From Sinohyriopsis cumingii (taxonomy: Eukaryota > Mollusca > Bivalvia > Unionida > Unionidae): a stretch of 64,000 bases of DNA. Positions 1 to 13,038 of the stretch are shown here, piece by piece. Positions within the stretch are counted from its first letter, which is position 1. Each line of letters begins with the position of its first letter. The notes beneath the pieces were generated by a model that saw only the letters and a list, made by a program, of their open reading frames with translations, had not been told where the DNA came from and did no database searches. The DNA lies in the NCBI GenBank assembly GCA_028554795.2, contig CM068842.1, positions 53,519,608 to 53,583,607 on the forward strand, written 5' to 3'. The position numbers and the translations under genes were made by a program.

Positions 1-5
1 TTGTC
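1..5 (+). other. Possible 3' end of an upstream exon at the window edge
   Basis: The first five bases are followed at once by GTAAGTATATG, a strong splice-donor match. It resembles the donor of IL-17 gene 3 (GTAAGTATATT). If this exon is read in phase 0, as in the other IL-17 genes here, its last codon would be GTC (Val). Genes 2-4 end their first exon on Ile, Ile and Val. It could be the first exon of gene 1, which would then have a 6.4-kb intron. The rest of the exon lies outside the window, so this is only a suggestion. Confidence 0.2.
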
Positions 6-2331
6 GTAAGTATATGAATCTTTGTTAATGCTGAAACCTTAGGTCGTCAGATGGCAAATTAACAGTAGTTTTGCTTCTTTATCACCTATTCCTGCCTTAA
101 TGAAGAACATTTCATATTATCATTATAATTAGAGTATAATAATCAACAACAGTTGACAAAAATGCTATGAAAATTGTTGTTCAACAATACAATATCAGTA
201 ACAATAAAGGATCAACTATGTACACTTGAGATGCAGTAAAAGGTAAAAATATCAGAAGTTTTTAAGCAGCCATAAAGTGTTAGCAAAACCTTGTAAGACG
301 TATAGAAGTGAGTCTTTTATTTTGTATAAATGAGACGTTTAACGATACCAATGTATACTGTAACACAAATGGATCAGCTTGAACAGTTCTCAAAAGAAGG
401 AGGAAATAAAGGAAGTCTGATTGCTCATTTAATTCATCCTATTTTTTCATCATCACTAAAAGTACTGAAGACAGTGGCTGTCAAAATTCAAAAATACGAT
501 TCCAGTAAATTAATTAATTTTAGGATCATATGAAAACTTATGATGTTCTTTCGCGCTGCATTCTCGAAAATTCCTGTTTGATTATAACAAACAAGGTCAA
601 ATAAATATTTCAAAAATGAAATAAAAAGACAAGTTATTATTTTTATTCAAAATTAATTTACAGATAAAACAAATGTTTTGATCCTTTACATATAATTTAA
701 TAAAGAAAATGCATCACGTTTAAGCAAAATGTGATATAAAAACAAACCAAAGGAATCTAACAAATGCGTTTATTATATTCAATCATTTCAATTAAGTTAG
801 ATACCAAAAATAACGAAGTAGAATACATTTTGTTAACAAATAGTGTTCTCCAAATGAATACCAATTTTAATATCTTCGAAGTGAATATCTAACAAATTAT
901 TGGAAACAATGAGCTTCAACTAAGAAGAGAAAAGCCAGACCTCATTATTTGCGATAGAATTTAAATTCAATCATATAGTTATCTAAATGATCTCATGTTT
1001 AAATTCATTCGGTTATAGGTACTTATTAATAATGCACCGTAATTTTACCAAAGTTATAAGTAGACTAAACTCAGAAGAAAATATCCTTTCACATTAATCT
1101 GTGGTTTTATGCGTATCGTGCATTGTAAATGTTTTGTTGACAAACAAAAGGTCAGTAATGTTTGTTATCATAGACTCTTTGTTGGTCAAAGAATTGTTTC
1201 TCTTGCAATCAAAATATTTGATACTCTAAGGATTCTCTCCGCTTTATACTTAAATTCTGCTACTTGTTTGCGACAAATCATATAGAGTCGATAACTAAAA
1301 TAGACTGATTCAGTGACAATAAAGCAAATTATTACTGATTACACTTTAATGGGAAAAGGTATCCACCGTCATACAAAGGCTAGACTTGTTATCACTGGAC
1401 ACTACGCCACTTTAATATATCACAGCTGACGTTCTTTTCAGGTACCCGTGTCGCATTCCGCTGCGTCAGTCTTTGTATGTGTTCCCTCAGGCACAAGAAC
1501 CCTTTCCAATTCTAATTGAACGACAGACGACAATGCGTGGTCATGAAGTAACGCCCATCTAATGTAACAGGAACAAATATGCACAGAGGGGTTGGGGCTC
1601 GAACTTAAATTGTCCAAATGTTAACCAGGCGTATCACTAACAAAATACTGAAAACGACATGCAGGAACACAAGACAATACGTTTTGCTAAGAATCGTCTT
1701 GATCGATAGAATGCTATAAGTATATACTCTCTACGACATTACGTATTTACAGGTAGCATACCATTATCAGAAAGGTGAATAACTTCCAGCAAATTGTGTT
1801 GAAACAATTGTCAAGCTGACCTTGAAATGGTCTTCTTAGTCCATCAGTGACTTTGTTATTTGACCTCGCTCAATGGGACACAATAGTCGCACACCTGCAA
1901 ATGTAAAGAATTTCTAGGAGAAAAGGACATTATGCAGCAAAAAATGGGATAAAGCATGCAGATTGTTTATTCTTTAAAAAATCAGATTGTGTTAATATGT
2001 GTATATCCGTTGAAAGAAGCTAGTTTGGCTTCACAAGGAACTAAGCTTTAATCTACTTTTTTCACTTTCTCACATACGCGCTTTCAGTTATAGCTGCCAA
2101 ATTATGCATACAAATGACTTAGACATACCTAAATGACTCTAAAATTTTGAATTGGTGTTAATTCGAAGATTTCCTCTTATCTGATACAATTATTATCCAA
2201 TAAAAGTAGAGTTGTATTTGATATTTTTGTTCGACACCATACACTGTAACTATATTGTTGACATAAATATGAAAATGAATTACATATTACATTATAAATG
2301 AAAGTACCGAGATCCTACAAGGTTGTCCAGA
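6..2331. other. AT-rich non-coding stretch
   Basis: I see no gene, conserved domain or repeat with clear boundaries here. Open frames are short (longest 67 codons at 330-533), of low complexity and without recognisable motifs. This is intergenic, or intronic if the exon at the left edge belongs to gene 1. Confidence 0.5.
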
Positions 2332-2352
2332 TTGATTGATAGGTTGATTGGA

Positions 2353-2385
<33 letters not shown>

Positions 2386-2386
2386 A
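2332..2386. repeat. (GATT)n microsatellite
   Basis: Imperfect GATT repeats, with the cleanest run at about 2364-2384. The - strand frame across it translates to a poly Asn-Gln-Ser-Ile run that is not a real protein. Confidence 0.9.
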
Positions 2387-2620
2387 AATTTAAGACGTTT
2401 ACGCACATCGTTGCATGTACGACTGTTTAATTCCTGCACGGCAGGATGTTTAATTATTCTTGGGGAAAAGAATATGAGCCATATCCCCCAGGCATCAGTT
2501 ACCACTAATATTTAAATAGCTGAAATTGTCATTTACATATAAAAATTACCGCGCCACCATTCTGCATTTATTCATCCTTTTCTTCATTATATTTACGTTT
2601 TATTTTTTGCTTTCTGTTTC

Positions 2621-3419
<799 letters not shown>

Positions 3420-3570
3420 TGGGTATGTGAGAAAGCTTGCCAGTAGCTTCTCGTGGGTCGGTGGTTCTTTCCGGGGTTTTCCCGGGTTCTTCCTCCACCA
3501 TTAATACTGGCCGCCATGTATAGCCTATCTTGTCCTGAAAAATGGCGTTAAACCCTACAACAACAACAAC
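3420..3570 (+). mobile_element. SINE-like short interspersed element (3' part)
   Basis: A GC-richer island in AT-rich DNA, with the string 'ggttttcccgggttcttcc', then 'actggccgccatgta', then 'aaaatggcgttaaaccc', ending in an (ACA)n tail. This combination resembles the conserved 3' body of a widespread molluscan SINE group. No complete tRNA-like head with A and B boxes is visible upstream, so the copy looks 5'-truncated. The family assignment is from memory of the sequence type and was not searched. Confidence 0.6.
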
Positions 3571-4347
3571 TATTCATAATTCTTCTAGAACATATAAAGT
3601 TACAATGTATTTGTGTACCTTTAAGGAGAGAAATTTACTTTAGAGCAGGTCGATAACTAAAGTATTGACTCAAAGTCTATCACAAATAATCTAGACCATC
3701 TCTTCTCTTCTGAAAAGCTCACCTATGGCCAAACATTTCTTATATTGTCCCATCTAAGATATTACAAGGTACACATCCAGTGTTGATATCAGTAAATACA
3801 TGTAATCTTCCTCAATAGTGTTTACTATCTTAATTACAATACTTGAAATGAAAACTCAAATATGTTAGATTTATTCTTTATTCTTTTTGTTGTATCACAA
3901 TTTACTTTAGAGACATGATTGTTAAGGCTTAAATGCAGGTAAATGTTTGCTTACGCAACAACCTAAAGAATAATTTCCATTTCTATTTTATATCTAGCCT
4001 GCAGAAACAAAGCGTTTAACGATGCGCCGTTACGGGACCTTGCCCTATGTCTTCTTCAATGCGAAATAATTCGCTTTTCTAACTCAGATCACTAGATGTA
4101 CATGTATTTGTACATAGCACAATTTAGGCTTCCACACATCGTTTTAAATCTACACCTTACATAGAATTTTATGTAAACTGGGCGAAGTTTTGTGATCCGA
4201 CATAAATGGTAATGAAATCATTCATCAATTGAATTTCTTTTTTAATAATTAGTTGGATTATGTAAAATTGTTCTTTCATACTGAGGCATAATTTATATTG
4301 TACAATTTCAATCTATACTATTTTAACCATTAAAGTCTTGGTTTGTC
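3571..4347. other. Non-coding AT-rich stretch
   Basis: No gene or clear repeat is visible apart from the degenerate left edge of the tandem repeat that follows. Confidence 0.4.
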
Positions 4348-4600
4348 TTGTACAATTTCAATCAATACTATATTTCTTCATGTATAATTTCAGTCAATGC
4401 TATATTTCATCGTGTATAATTTCAGTCAACACTATATTTCATCGTGTATAATTTCAGTCAATACTATATTTCATCGTGTATAATTTCAGTCAGTACTGTA
4501 TTTCATCGTTTATAATTTCAGTCAATACTGTATTTCATCATGTATAATTTCAGTCAGTACTGTATTTCATCGTGTATAATTTCAGTCAATACATATAAAT
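4348..4600. repeat. 32-bp tandem repeat (minisatellite)
   Basis: About eight copies of a 32-bp unit of the form 'gtataatttcagtcaatact' plus 'atatttcatcgt', with a few substitutions per copy. A more diverged copy lies just upstream, near 4300. Array expansion by slippage or unequal exchange is the simple explanation. Confidence 0.9.
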
Positions 4601-4614
4601 GATTAAAGTCACGG

Positions 4615-4850
4615 ACGAGCTTGTCCAATTTCAATAAATATTATATTGAATTAATAAAGCCTTTGTTTATTTTTCTTTACAGTTTCAATCAGTATTATAT
4701 TGAATTAATAAAGTTTGGTTAATATTTTTTTACAATTTCAATCAGTATTATAATGAATTAATAAAGTTTGGTTTATTTTTTTGTACAATTTTGATCAATA
4801 TTATATTGAATTACTAATACTAAGTTGAATTAATAAAGCCTTCGTTTGCA
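4615..4850. repeat. ~60-bp AT-rich tandem repeat, related to its left neighbour
   Basis: Four to five copies containing 'caatttcaatcagtatt' and 'gaattaataaag' follow one another at roughly 55-65 bp spacing. The 'caatttcaatca' core resembles the core of the 32-bp array, which suggests that both arrays arose from one ancestral unit. Confidence 0.75.
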
Positions 4851-5565
4851 GCGTGAAATAGTGATATCATACACTCATAGAAAGCCGCTTCAAATTCCTT
4901 AAAGTGGCAAGTAGAAACGATTTTGTATTTTTGGCGTTCTAAGAGTGAAATAGCGAAGATTAGTCACCTTTAAACATAACCTCATAAATGTTTGTAATCT
5001 GTCTAGCTCCATAATATATCAAACTCAACTAGCCGAGACCAATTACCTGTTTTGAACTAAACTGCCAATCACTCTCGCTCTATTCTGAATGTAATATTAC
5101 ATTCGCATGTTATATAGATGTAGACAGTATCAATTAACTTAATAAGTATTTCACGAAGCTGAATTTACACACACGCACACATTTTACATTCAAGATTATC
5201 ACATACTATATAAATAAATTGTGAAGCACACCGATATTTATAGCAACAAGGTCGGAGTAATTAACGCATTGTCTTTAGGTGTATTCCTCATGTTATAAGT
5301 GCTATTAATGTAAAATAGTGTAAAATGGCTTCTAATAAGGACAAGTTGGAAAGGCTCTCGAGATCTGTTCACGTAGTATTTGCACAATAACCCCTTGCAT
5401 CTTATTCAACAACTATCCACCAATCCATGGGGCTTAAAACTATTCGTCTTATCCCTTTACCACGTGCTCTTTTCTTTCAACAAAAGTTAAAGTCATTATC
5501 TTTTGACGTACTACTTAAAATAGGAAACGACGGAAATTTGTATGTAGACTTAATGAAGCGTATTA
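4851..5565. other. Non-coding stretch upstream of the gene 1 promoter candidate
   Basis: No coding region is seen. I searched it for an NF-kappaB consensus like those of genes 2 and 3 and found only a weak half-match ('ggaaattt', about 5533-5540). Confidence 0.4.
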
Positions 5566-5570
5566 GGGAC

Positions 5571-5580
5571 TATATATAGA
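5571..5580 (+). promoter_or_regulatory. TATA box candidate, IL-17 gene 1
   Basis: TATATATAGA lies 96 bp before a strong GTAAGT donor at 5667. The geometry matches the other three genes (TATA, short exon, GTAAGT). TATA-like strings are common by chance in DNA this AT-rich, so the call rests on position. Confidence 0.35.
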
Positions 5581-5601
5581 AAAACAAGTACTAATTACGA
5601 A

Positions 5602-5666
5602 CAAAACAGCTATTTCACTGAAAGGATAGGATTCGTTTGGTCTCGCATTTATCTTCATCTCATTCA
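5602..5666 (+). other. Possible non-coding first exon of IL-17 gene 1
   Basis: This stretch runs from the expected start site, about 30 bp after the TATA box, to the donor CA|GTAAGT at 5667. It contains no ATG. If used, it is 5' UTR only and translation begins at the ATG that opens the exon at 6423. The intron would be 756 bp, within the size range of the other three genes (649-1085 bp). The alternative is a first exon at or beyond the left edge of the window. Confidence 0.3.
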
Positions 5667-6422
5667 GTAAGTTTAGGTGCTGTCAACAAGACGGCACATA
5701 TTCGGGCGATAGGTTTCAATCGAATGAGGAATGAAACAAATAGTAATTTACTGCTAAGAGGTGATGGCAATTTACAGACATGAAACTCTATGATTTCCAT
5801 ATATTTCCTACAAGATGTTTGCATCCCAGAATATTTTAAGCATCATTTTTGTCCAATTGTGTGAATTTCAGCAACAATGTCTCTATTTACAGTCTATGGT
5901 ACTAAGGTGTTTATTCTTGTCACCGCTACCCATACAAGCTGGTACAGTTCCTACTACTTAAAGATTTTTGGCTATGCTAATATATGATGCAAAATGTATT
6001 TTGAGCATTGACTTCCTTCTTAAAAATAAGTAAATATTGATTTCTTTCTTAAAAATAAGTATATATAGCCTACACGTCTTTCATCTATCGATGCACTGTG
6101 ATGTTGTGTTGTTTTTTGTGTGCATATTTTGTGATAACATTTCCTGAAAATATTTCCTGATGATAACTACATTTAAATGTCTCTCATATATTGTCTGATG
6201 TAATGGCATTGAAGTTTCAAACCTTTGCTCATGGTAATGTTTACATGCCAGTCATGTACAAATTTTTCCACACACTACATATTTAAGGTATTTAAAATTT
6301 ATTTAATTGCCCGTGAGTGTGCAACAGACGCAAACAGACATCAGGCAATAATCGAAAGCATGAATGCAAATTTGTACAACTGTGGCATTTCCATAAGATA
6401 ACAATATGCTTCTTTCTTTTAG

Positions 6423-7010
6423 ATGGGGATACAGATAACTGTTACAATTCTAGGAACAATATTATTGTCTCTGACCTATATGGCGGAAAATGCATCTGTA
6501 TGTAAAGATCGGACTCCATCAATGCTCCAGGAGCTACAGAAAAATCAAGACATGGATTATATGGTGCATGAGAGCTTTTATATGATAAATCCAGCAATGG
6601 ACAGTTCCTTTCTCTTGTCCGATCTGTTTGTTAAAGATGTGAGGCGTACAATTCTCTACGGAACCAGACATTGCAGCGCAGGTGCCATGAATGAATTACC
6701 CGTAAATCATCATCTGAGAAACACCTCGTGTCCTTTTCACCTAGTCATGAATAGAGATCCTAATCGACTTCCTGATATTCTCATGGAAGCCAGATGCAAT
6801 TGTAACAGAGGCAAGACGTGCATTGGTGGCGGTATCAACTCACGATGCACACCCATTAAATACTTCGTCCGGGCACTGAGAAAAACTGCACTGTGTGGTA
6901 TTGATGGTTATTATGAGTATAAACATACTCTGGAGCCGATCACTGTTGGATGTACGTGTACAGTGGAACACTGGACATATGCTGGAAATTTGAAAATGTC
7001 ATTAGATTAA
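6423..7010 (+). CDS. IL-17 family cytokine, gene 1 (divergent member)
   Basis: A secreted cystine-knot cytokine of the IL-17 family, expected to act as a disulfide-linked dimer on IL-17 receptors in innate immunity. The exon opens directly after an acceptor (pyrimidine tract, TTTTAG|ATG). From this ATG the product is 195 residues. Residues 4-18 form the hydrophobic core of a signal peptide, with cleavage probably after residue 24. The cytokine domain shows CPF (103-105; Trp in the other three genes), RDPNRLP (111-117), ARCNC (123-127), Cys133, Cys142, Cys158 and the C-terminal VGCTC (175-179). It is more diverged than genes 2-4 and has an 8-residue insert in the loop after Cys133. The first codon of this exon lies in phase 0 with the other three genes, so ATG 6423 may be the true start or may follow an upstream exon. 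The family call is firm; the 5' end is not. Confidence 0.88.
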   Translation: MGIQITVTILGTILLSLTYMAENASVCKDRTPSMLQELQKNQDMDYMVHESFYMINPAMDSSFLLSDLFVKDVRRTILYGTRHCSAGAMNELPVNHHLRNTSCPFHLVMNRDPNRLPDILMEARCNCNRGKTCIGGGINSRCTPIKYFVRALRKTALCGIDGYYEYKHTLEPITVGCTCTVEHWTYAGNLKMSLD

Positions 7011-7055
7011 GGAATATTGGAGAAAGAGGAATATGAATATATAAAATGACCATAA

Positions 7056-7061
7056 AATAAA
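7056..7061 (+). promoter_or_regulatory. Polyadenylation signal candidate, gene 1
   Basis: AATAAA lies 46 bp after the stop codon of gene 1. ATTTA-type AU-rich motifs, common in short-lived cytokine mRNAs, follow near 7122, but in DNA this AT-rich they carry little weight. Confidence 0.4.
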
Positions 7062-7639
7062 ATAACATTAAGCTATTCCTCCGAGAATGGACGAGATGGA
7101 GTGACTTTCGAAAGGAATAGCTCATTTATTTTTTAATATTGTTGTTGGGCATACTTTTCTTAATTATTACTTTCAGAGGAAGGAGTTTATAAGTGTTTTG
7201 TGTTCAGTATTTTTATTGTAAAATTATGTATGGATTACAGCTGAATACCATGATCTCAAAATAACTAGTCAGACGATTTTCAAATTTTTAGTTTCAGACA
7301 TAAACACTATAATATTATGAGTGTGGAAAATGGTTCCTGGCTTTAATTTTAGCCGTTTTGCGATACTATACAAAACCTTTCAATCTAAGGTGGTATTAAT
7401 GATCATCACAAAATCTCCAAATGCAACATTGCTCTAATAAAAACTGCCAGATCGCAAATATGTTACAAGATGAACTAGGTATGAAATTCTTGTGAAAATG
7501 CTCGCTCTTGTAACGTAAATTACTATTTTATTTTTAAACAATTCATTTTTTCATGACGACATCAAAATTTTGCTAACTCACTAAAAATGAATCTCAATGT
7601 TGACGAGAAACTTGTTTTCAAACGTTTGAAAAATTATGT

Positions 7640-7689
7640 TTGTGTATGTATGTATGTATGTATGTATGTAGTATGTATGTTTGTACCTA

Positions 7690-7737
<48 letters not shown>
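7640..7737. repeat. (GTAT)n and (AT)n microsatellite
   Basis: About 40 bp of GTAT repeats is followed by about 48 bp of AT repeat, 630 bp after gene 1. Confidence 0.95.
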
Positions 7738-7738
<1 letters not shown>

Positions 7739-8142
7739 CAATTCACTATAACATTCAGTGTAAGTATTGGTAACTTAAATTAGCCTCATTTTCATTTTGG
7801 TTTTCCACTGTTGTTTTCTTAGGTATTGTTAATTTCTGCAATTTACGCACCTTGTTGTCATTTGTTCTATTTTAGGAACAAATAATTGTCATATGGGCAC
7901 GTCTAAATGTCTTTCATTAGCTTTAATTGTTTTGTTTTTTTTTCTTTATTGTTTTGTAATTCTTTACTTCCTTTTTGTTCAGTATTCTGTACGACTACGC
8001 TCACTACAAATATGATCATGCGCTGTATATTTTTCTTGTTGTTCCATGTGCAGTCAATATATACACGCAACATTTTTGTTTTTAGTCTCAAAAAGAATCA
8101 ATGTCATATTGTGGTTAAAACAAGTTATGCACAGGGATATAC

Positions 8143-8172
8143 ATTTACGTCGTGGCATTCCACGACGTAAAT
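8143..8172. repeat. Perfect hairpin, 13-bp stem and 4-nt loop
   Basis: ATTTACGTCGTGG, loop CATT, then CCACGACGTAAAT. The stem is perfect and is weakly continued outward by 'cagggata' and 'ttttcccctt'. It contains CGTCG/CGACG, which is unusual in this AT-rich setting. It could be the remnant of a foldback element or an extruding palindrome. Confidence 0.85.
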
Positions 8173-10964
8173 TTTCCCCTTGTATTAAAAGGTAGACTTC
8201 TATTTTGTTTCTTTAATTTGAAATAGTCTATCATGTTCCTGTGTGTTTCAAATTACCCTGATTACACATTCCAACTATACGTCGTATAAGTAGAATTGCT
8301 TTTATTGTTAATGAAGTTATAATCCAAATTGTTATTATAATCACTATTGTAAAGCAAATTACAGCATTTTGCTATGCACGAGTTACTGCAGAGGAAGATC
8401 TTACAATATACAACCTCTCATTACTTACAAATTTATAAAAACTGACAAAATTATTACAAAAACACAAATGATACAGACACACGTAATGCTAAGGTCTACA
8501 TTATCTGCCCCTTCCTGATTTCGTGTCGTCGCATATGCACGTGCTGCTGGAGTTACTTGACATCTATCATTTTCTTGTTAAATTTTCCAAATTAAGGAGT
8601 CTGGCGTCATAATTCTAATAGTACTACAGATTAACAGTCCAATGTTTTTACTAGAAATTGCTTATAGTGCATGTTTAGTATTTTCATCAGATCTTTTTGT
8701 TACAAAACAAGAAAAACTGAATTTATATTTATCAAATACTTAATCAGTGCCACGCAGATATTTAGGATTCTTTTCATTTTATAACAAAATCTTTGGCGGC
8801 TTGGTTTCAGTCTGCTTTCAACTCATTTAACATATTTCTGCATATATTAGTTTCAAAACTTTATATATAGTTATGTGAATAGTTGTTACTAAGTTTAATA
8901 TTGAAGCTAACCATTGAAAAGGAAGTATAAAATGAATAAATACATTTCGTCTGAAAAATGTTGAAGAAATAGTGGTATACTGACAGGCGGTATAAAATAT
9001 AAAAATATGATTTATCATTTTAATACAGTAAAGAAAGAAGAACGGGTCGTTGACGTAGTTCAAAAAGATAAGAATTACGAATTTTCTTGCGTCACTATAG
9101 ATTTATAAACCTGGAAAATATGGTCAACATTGCCGTCTCAGTGACAAATATTCGTGTATTTGCCCATTAATTTTATTTCAAAACAATCGCATAGACACCT
9201 GCCGCATTAAGCAGAGCATACGCTCATTTTAAGATAGCCAAGAGAACACTGTTGGTCAAGGAATCTGTGATTTTATTCTTGCTTCTGAACATAGATGGAA
9301 GCTCCAAAGAGTCCCTGTTTAAAATAGCACTCCCTTATTAGGAACACGTGTTTCCGTTTGATTGCATGTGTTTTATGTGTATAGAAGGAGCTCCTAAGAT
9401 AAAGGGTCATCATTTCGAGTAAGACAGCATAATAAAAGAAACATAATTCAAACCATTAATGTAGTCACAAAGAATATTTACTAACAAACAGAAAATTATC
9501 TAAGGAACAAGTTTAATGGTAATAAATGGCGTTAACGTTCTTTACTCATGTCGCACTTCGCTTTTGATTAAATTGGGCAATTAAGAAGCTTTCCTTAGTC
9601 AGACTTGCCTTATATTCTGTTAATACGCACACAAAAAATGACGTACATTGATTCTGTAAACGAGGTTTTTGTTTGCATGAATAAAGAATCATTTGTAGCA
9701 TCATCTTTTTCATAATATTCATGTTTTAGAATATTTTACTTTACACTCCCATTCCAAGAGTAATAAATGTACAAAATAACCTAAGGTTATCTACACTAAT
9801 AATGTTATTATATTTGACATGTATTATTTGTTTAAAAAGTGTGACAAGAGGATGTTTAGATTTATATTACCTATGAGGGTCTACATTTTCTACCTACCCC
9901 CATCACCACCACCCCCTTGACTTTATCCACCCCGGTCACAAGCGAATGAATCTCCGCTGCAGTCTCAAGGATCTGGTGATTGCCTGTGAAATCCTCGAGT
10001 CTGCCTTAAGCTGTATTGCAATAAACAGTGCAGCTTCTGTCAAGAACAGATTACTCTAATAAATTATTTGAGTCTCAAAAAGAATCAAATAATTCTTGGA
10101 TTAAAAGCCTATCGGCTAAACTTTAGCCAGCCTTGTTGTGAAAATGAATCGAACTATTGTTTCTGAACGCACCAATTTAATATTTTAAGATAAAAATGTC
10201 GCTTACCGAGTCGTGACAATACATGCACATGTGAGTATGTATTATGATCACTATACTTATTGAGGAGAGAGCCATTACATTCACGGAACCCTAACACTCA
10301 AAGAATCATTGCTCTGAAAGGCAGGTGCGATAACAATGCCAAATGGATTCTTGTTCACATCAGTAACAGTGGTATTGGTTTCGTAACAATCTCTTTGAAG
10401 TTAGCATGTGAGTTCTTTTTTTATTGTTAAGTATCGGCGTTGTCACTCTTTATCGAGACACTCCATGTTCGAATCACGCTCGTGGAAAATTTTATTTTTA
10501 TTGAAGAAACGTCAAGCTGGGTTGCACGCGAAAATGAAAGTCAAAAGTGCTAATGGACTGCTATTGTCTTTTACCTACCTGACACGCTTATTCTTTGAGA
10601 GATAGTATAATACCGTTGATTTGAAAGGTAAAATTGCTATTTAGTTTGAATACATCATATTGGTGTTTTAGAGAAGCCAAAACACTGTGGTATATTATAT
10701 AAAAATGTACTGAGCTCCTTAATAAATGAAGCAGGTTAGGGTCGTTTTGGAGGAAGTGTTATGCAACCTATCTTGTGTATTTTACTTTTGTTCATGCTCG
10801 TAGATTGTAAGGAACATTTGTACACAATATCTTACATATGTTTGCCCATAAGTGTAAATTATAGTTTAAGATAATGATCATGTGTATAAAACAAAAACAT
10901 GTTTAACTTGGATTTGAGCTCAGGACATTGGAAGCACCAATTGTCTACCTGATTCGTGTCAGGG
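8173..10964. other. Non-coding stretch
   Basis: No gene recognised. Only short open frames occur (for example a 65-codon frame at 10408), without motifs. A small inverted repeat, AATTATTTGA / TCAAATAATT with a 13-nt loop, is present near 10060-10093. Confidence 0.4.
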
Positions 10965-11590
10965 TTGTTCATTAGAACATAAATGAACAAACCTGACCTT
11001 ATTTACGAAATTTGTGTCAATTTCCATTAGAAATGACACATTTTCCAGAGAATTTTGTTGCGTCATAATTACCGTGACAGTCTGTATATAAGGAAAGATC
11101 AAGTAAACCTTTATTCATTCTTATCTTCATATCAGACTTTGGGGAATCTATTATGAGAGCTTTTGTCGTGTTCGTCATAGTTAGAGATGAATTGTTTATT
11201 CCATATTGTTTATTGGAATTACAAACTGCTCATTAATCTTTAGACTACAACCCTAGTGTGGGATTATTCTAATTTCATTCAAGGATATTTTGTATCATAT
11301 ATTTTGACACACAAAGATTATTGGCACTTCAGCTCATTCAAGGCTATGGGTACATCAGTACATTCAAGATATAAATTGATTCGGAACACTCTATACTTTG
11401 AACTTGTACTAGATCTTTTAGGATTATTTGCGATTTAATTCACAATACTGTAGGTTCCTTAAACTTTTCAACTCTATTCTAGTGAAATAAATGATTTATT
11501 GATTGTACAAGACTTTTTGGTTTGGTTTTACTTCATTCTGTTACTAAGTTCAAGAACATAGAATCGTAACACATGCAAGTCGGAGACTCG
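10965..11590 (+). mobile_element. LTR-like repeat, copy 1
   Basis: This block starts near TGTTCATTAGAACA and ends in ATCGTAACACA. It holds TATA-like TGTATATAAGG (11083-11093) and 'gaaataaatga' near its 3' end, the usual order of promoter and poly(A) signal in an LTR. A diverged copy in the same orientation lies at 24905-25440; shared stretches include 'catcagtacattcaag', 'ttcggaacac' and 'gatttaattca'. No clear primer-binding site or matching partner LTR is seen, so it may be a solo LTR. Boundaries are approximate. Confidence 0.5.
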
Positions 11591-12446
11591 GCGAAGAATA
11601 CAACAACAAAAAAGCGTGAAAAGTCATTGCATGATATTGTGCAAGATCACTTTCATTCGCAGACTTTAAGCGAGTTAGAGAGTGGATGTACCCGTTGACG
11701 TTATTGAAGATGGTCTAATACGAAGTGAAGTCGTGCAATATTTGATAAAAACAGTGACGATATCGGAGACGACAACGATAACAAAGATTGTAACAAGAGC
11801 GAAGATCTCTAAGAAGAAATTAATTAGAGAGAACCTTTAGCCTATGATATATGTAAGCACCAATAGCATTTACACGCAAGGATGATACATATCCAAGGGC
11901 TACAGAGTAAGTGAGGCAGATGCAATATCAGGAGTTCTACGAAAGGAGATGCACATGCAAAAACACAGAAGCCATGGAGTCAGTATACAGGTGGAGCAAA
12001 CTATATGAAATCATTGGATGTTATTGCACAAAAGGCTGTCATTTACGAGTTGGTGTAATACTCTATACTGTTCAACGTGGCTAAATGCCGGCTTGAAGAA
12101 GATTATATTTTAGCAACAAAAGCTATTATATGGTAGCCCGCAGTTTCTGCAGCCTGTTGAAAATATTTTCTGTGTGGAAGAAAATAACAAATCCGCCTGA
12201 TGGACCTCATTAGGTGTTTGGGAATAATATGAAGACATGTGTCATACAATAATTGTATTATTCAATCGCATCATGTTAATTAAAATTCAACGATTTTAGG
12301 TTATTGATTTTTCCGCAAATATAACACCTAAGCCGTCCTAGCATGGTGATCATTGACCCTGTTGGATGAAAATAAACAACTATTGCTGAATGTGGTTTTA
12401 CGATGGTTAACATGGGATCGGTTGTACGTGACTGCATCGTCGGCTG

Positions 12447-12985
12447 ATGATCAATTGTATTACAGTGTTTCAAAAGGTGTTCAAACATTCTTGGGAAGTG
12501 TGTAACAACACTAAGACTAAATTTTCGTCTGTCATCGATTTATTTTCCACCATTAATAAAACCCCTAACATTGACGCTTTTGTTGCAAATAAAAATAGTC
12601 CTGTAGTGTGCGACGATGTGAATATTGAACATCAAGTAAATCCTGCAAACATATTTTCACGAGGCCGACAAAAAGCTACGGACGCCATCTATTTGACTCT
12701 CAGATATGTATTAAAAGTAACCCGTGACTACTGTAATGTATCAGTGATATTTCTTGGTATTGACGCGCATGGTCTTGGAGATATTCATTGGACTTGCTGT
12801 GGCGCCGACCTCACGTGAAATGAATTTCATGACACATTTCCACAGATTACCTCGACCCCGAATAGTTTTCTCACCATTGATTTAATTGGAACTTCCAATC
12901 ACGGAGGTAAATATCGAAGTAGTTGGGATGCCCTATATGAACATTCAAAAAGCAATAATCTTTATTTTTTAAATATTCTGCAGTA
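12447..12985 (+). pseudogene. Broken coding region in the Polinton-like element, unknown product
   Basis: A 123-codon open frame runs to a TGA at 12816. The same frame then continues with normal-looking, aromatic-rich coding for about 55 more codons to a TAA near 12982, so the TGA looks like a premature stop. I do not recognise the product. Its composition (WT, GxxDxHGxGDxHW-like pattern, WDALYEHSK) looks like real protein rather than random AT-rich translation. Confidence 0.4.
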
Positions 12986-13038
12986 ATATCATAGAAAAGT
13001 ATAAGAAGCCACACCGTAAAGCTCCTCAAGAATATAAC

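Noticed and set aside
7907-8170. 87-codon Phe/Ser-rich frame
   Set aside because: No motif, no signal-peptide logic, no partner exon, and it ends inside the hairpin.
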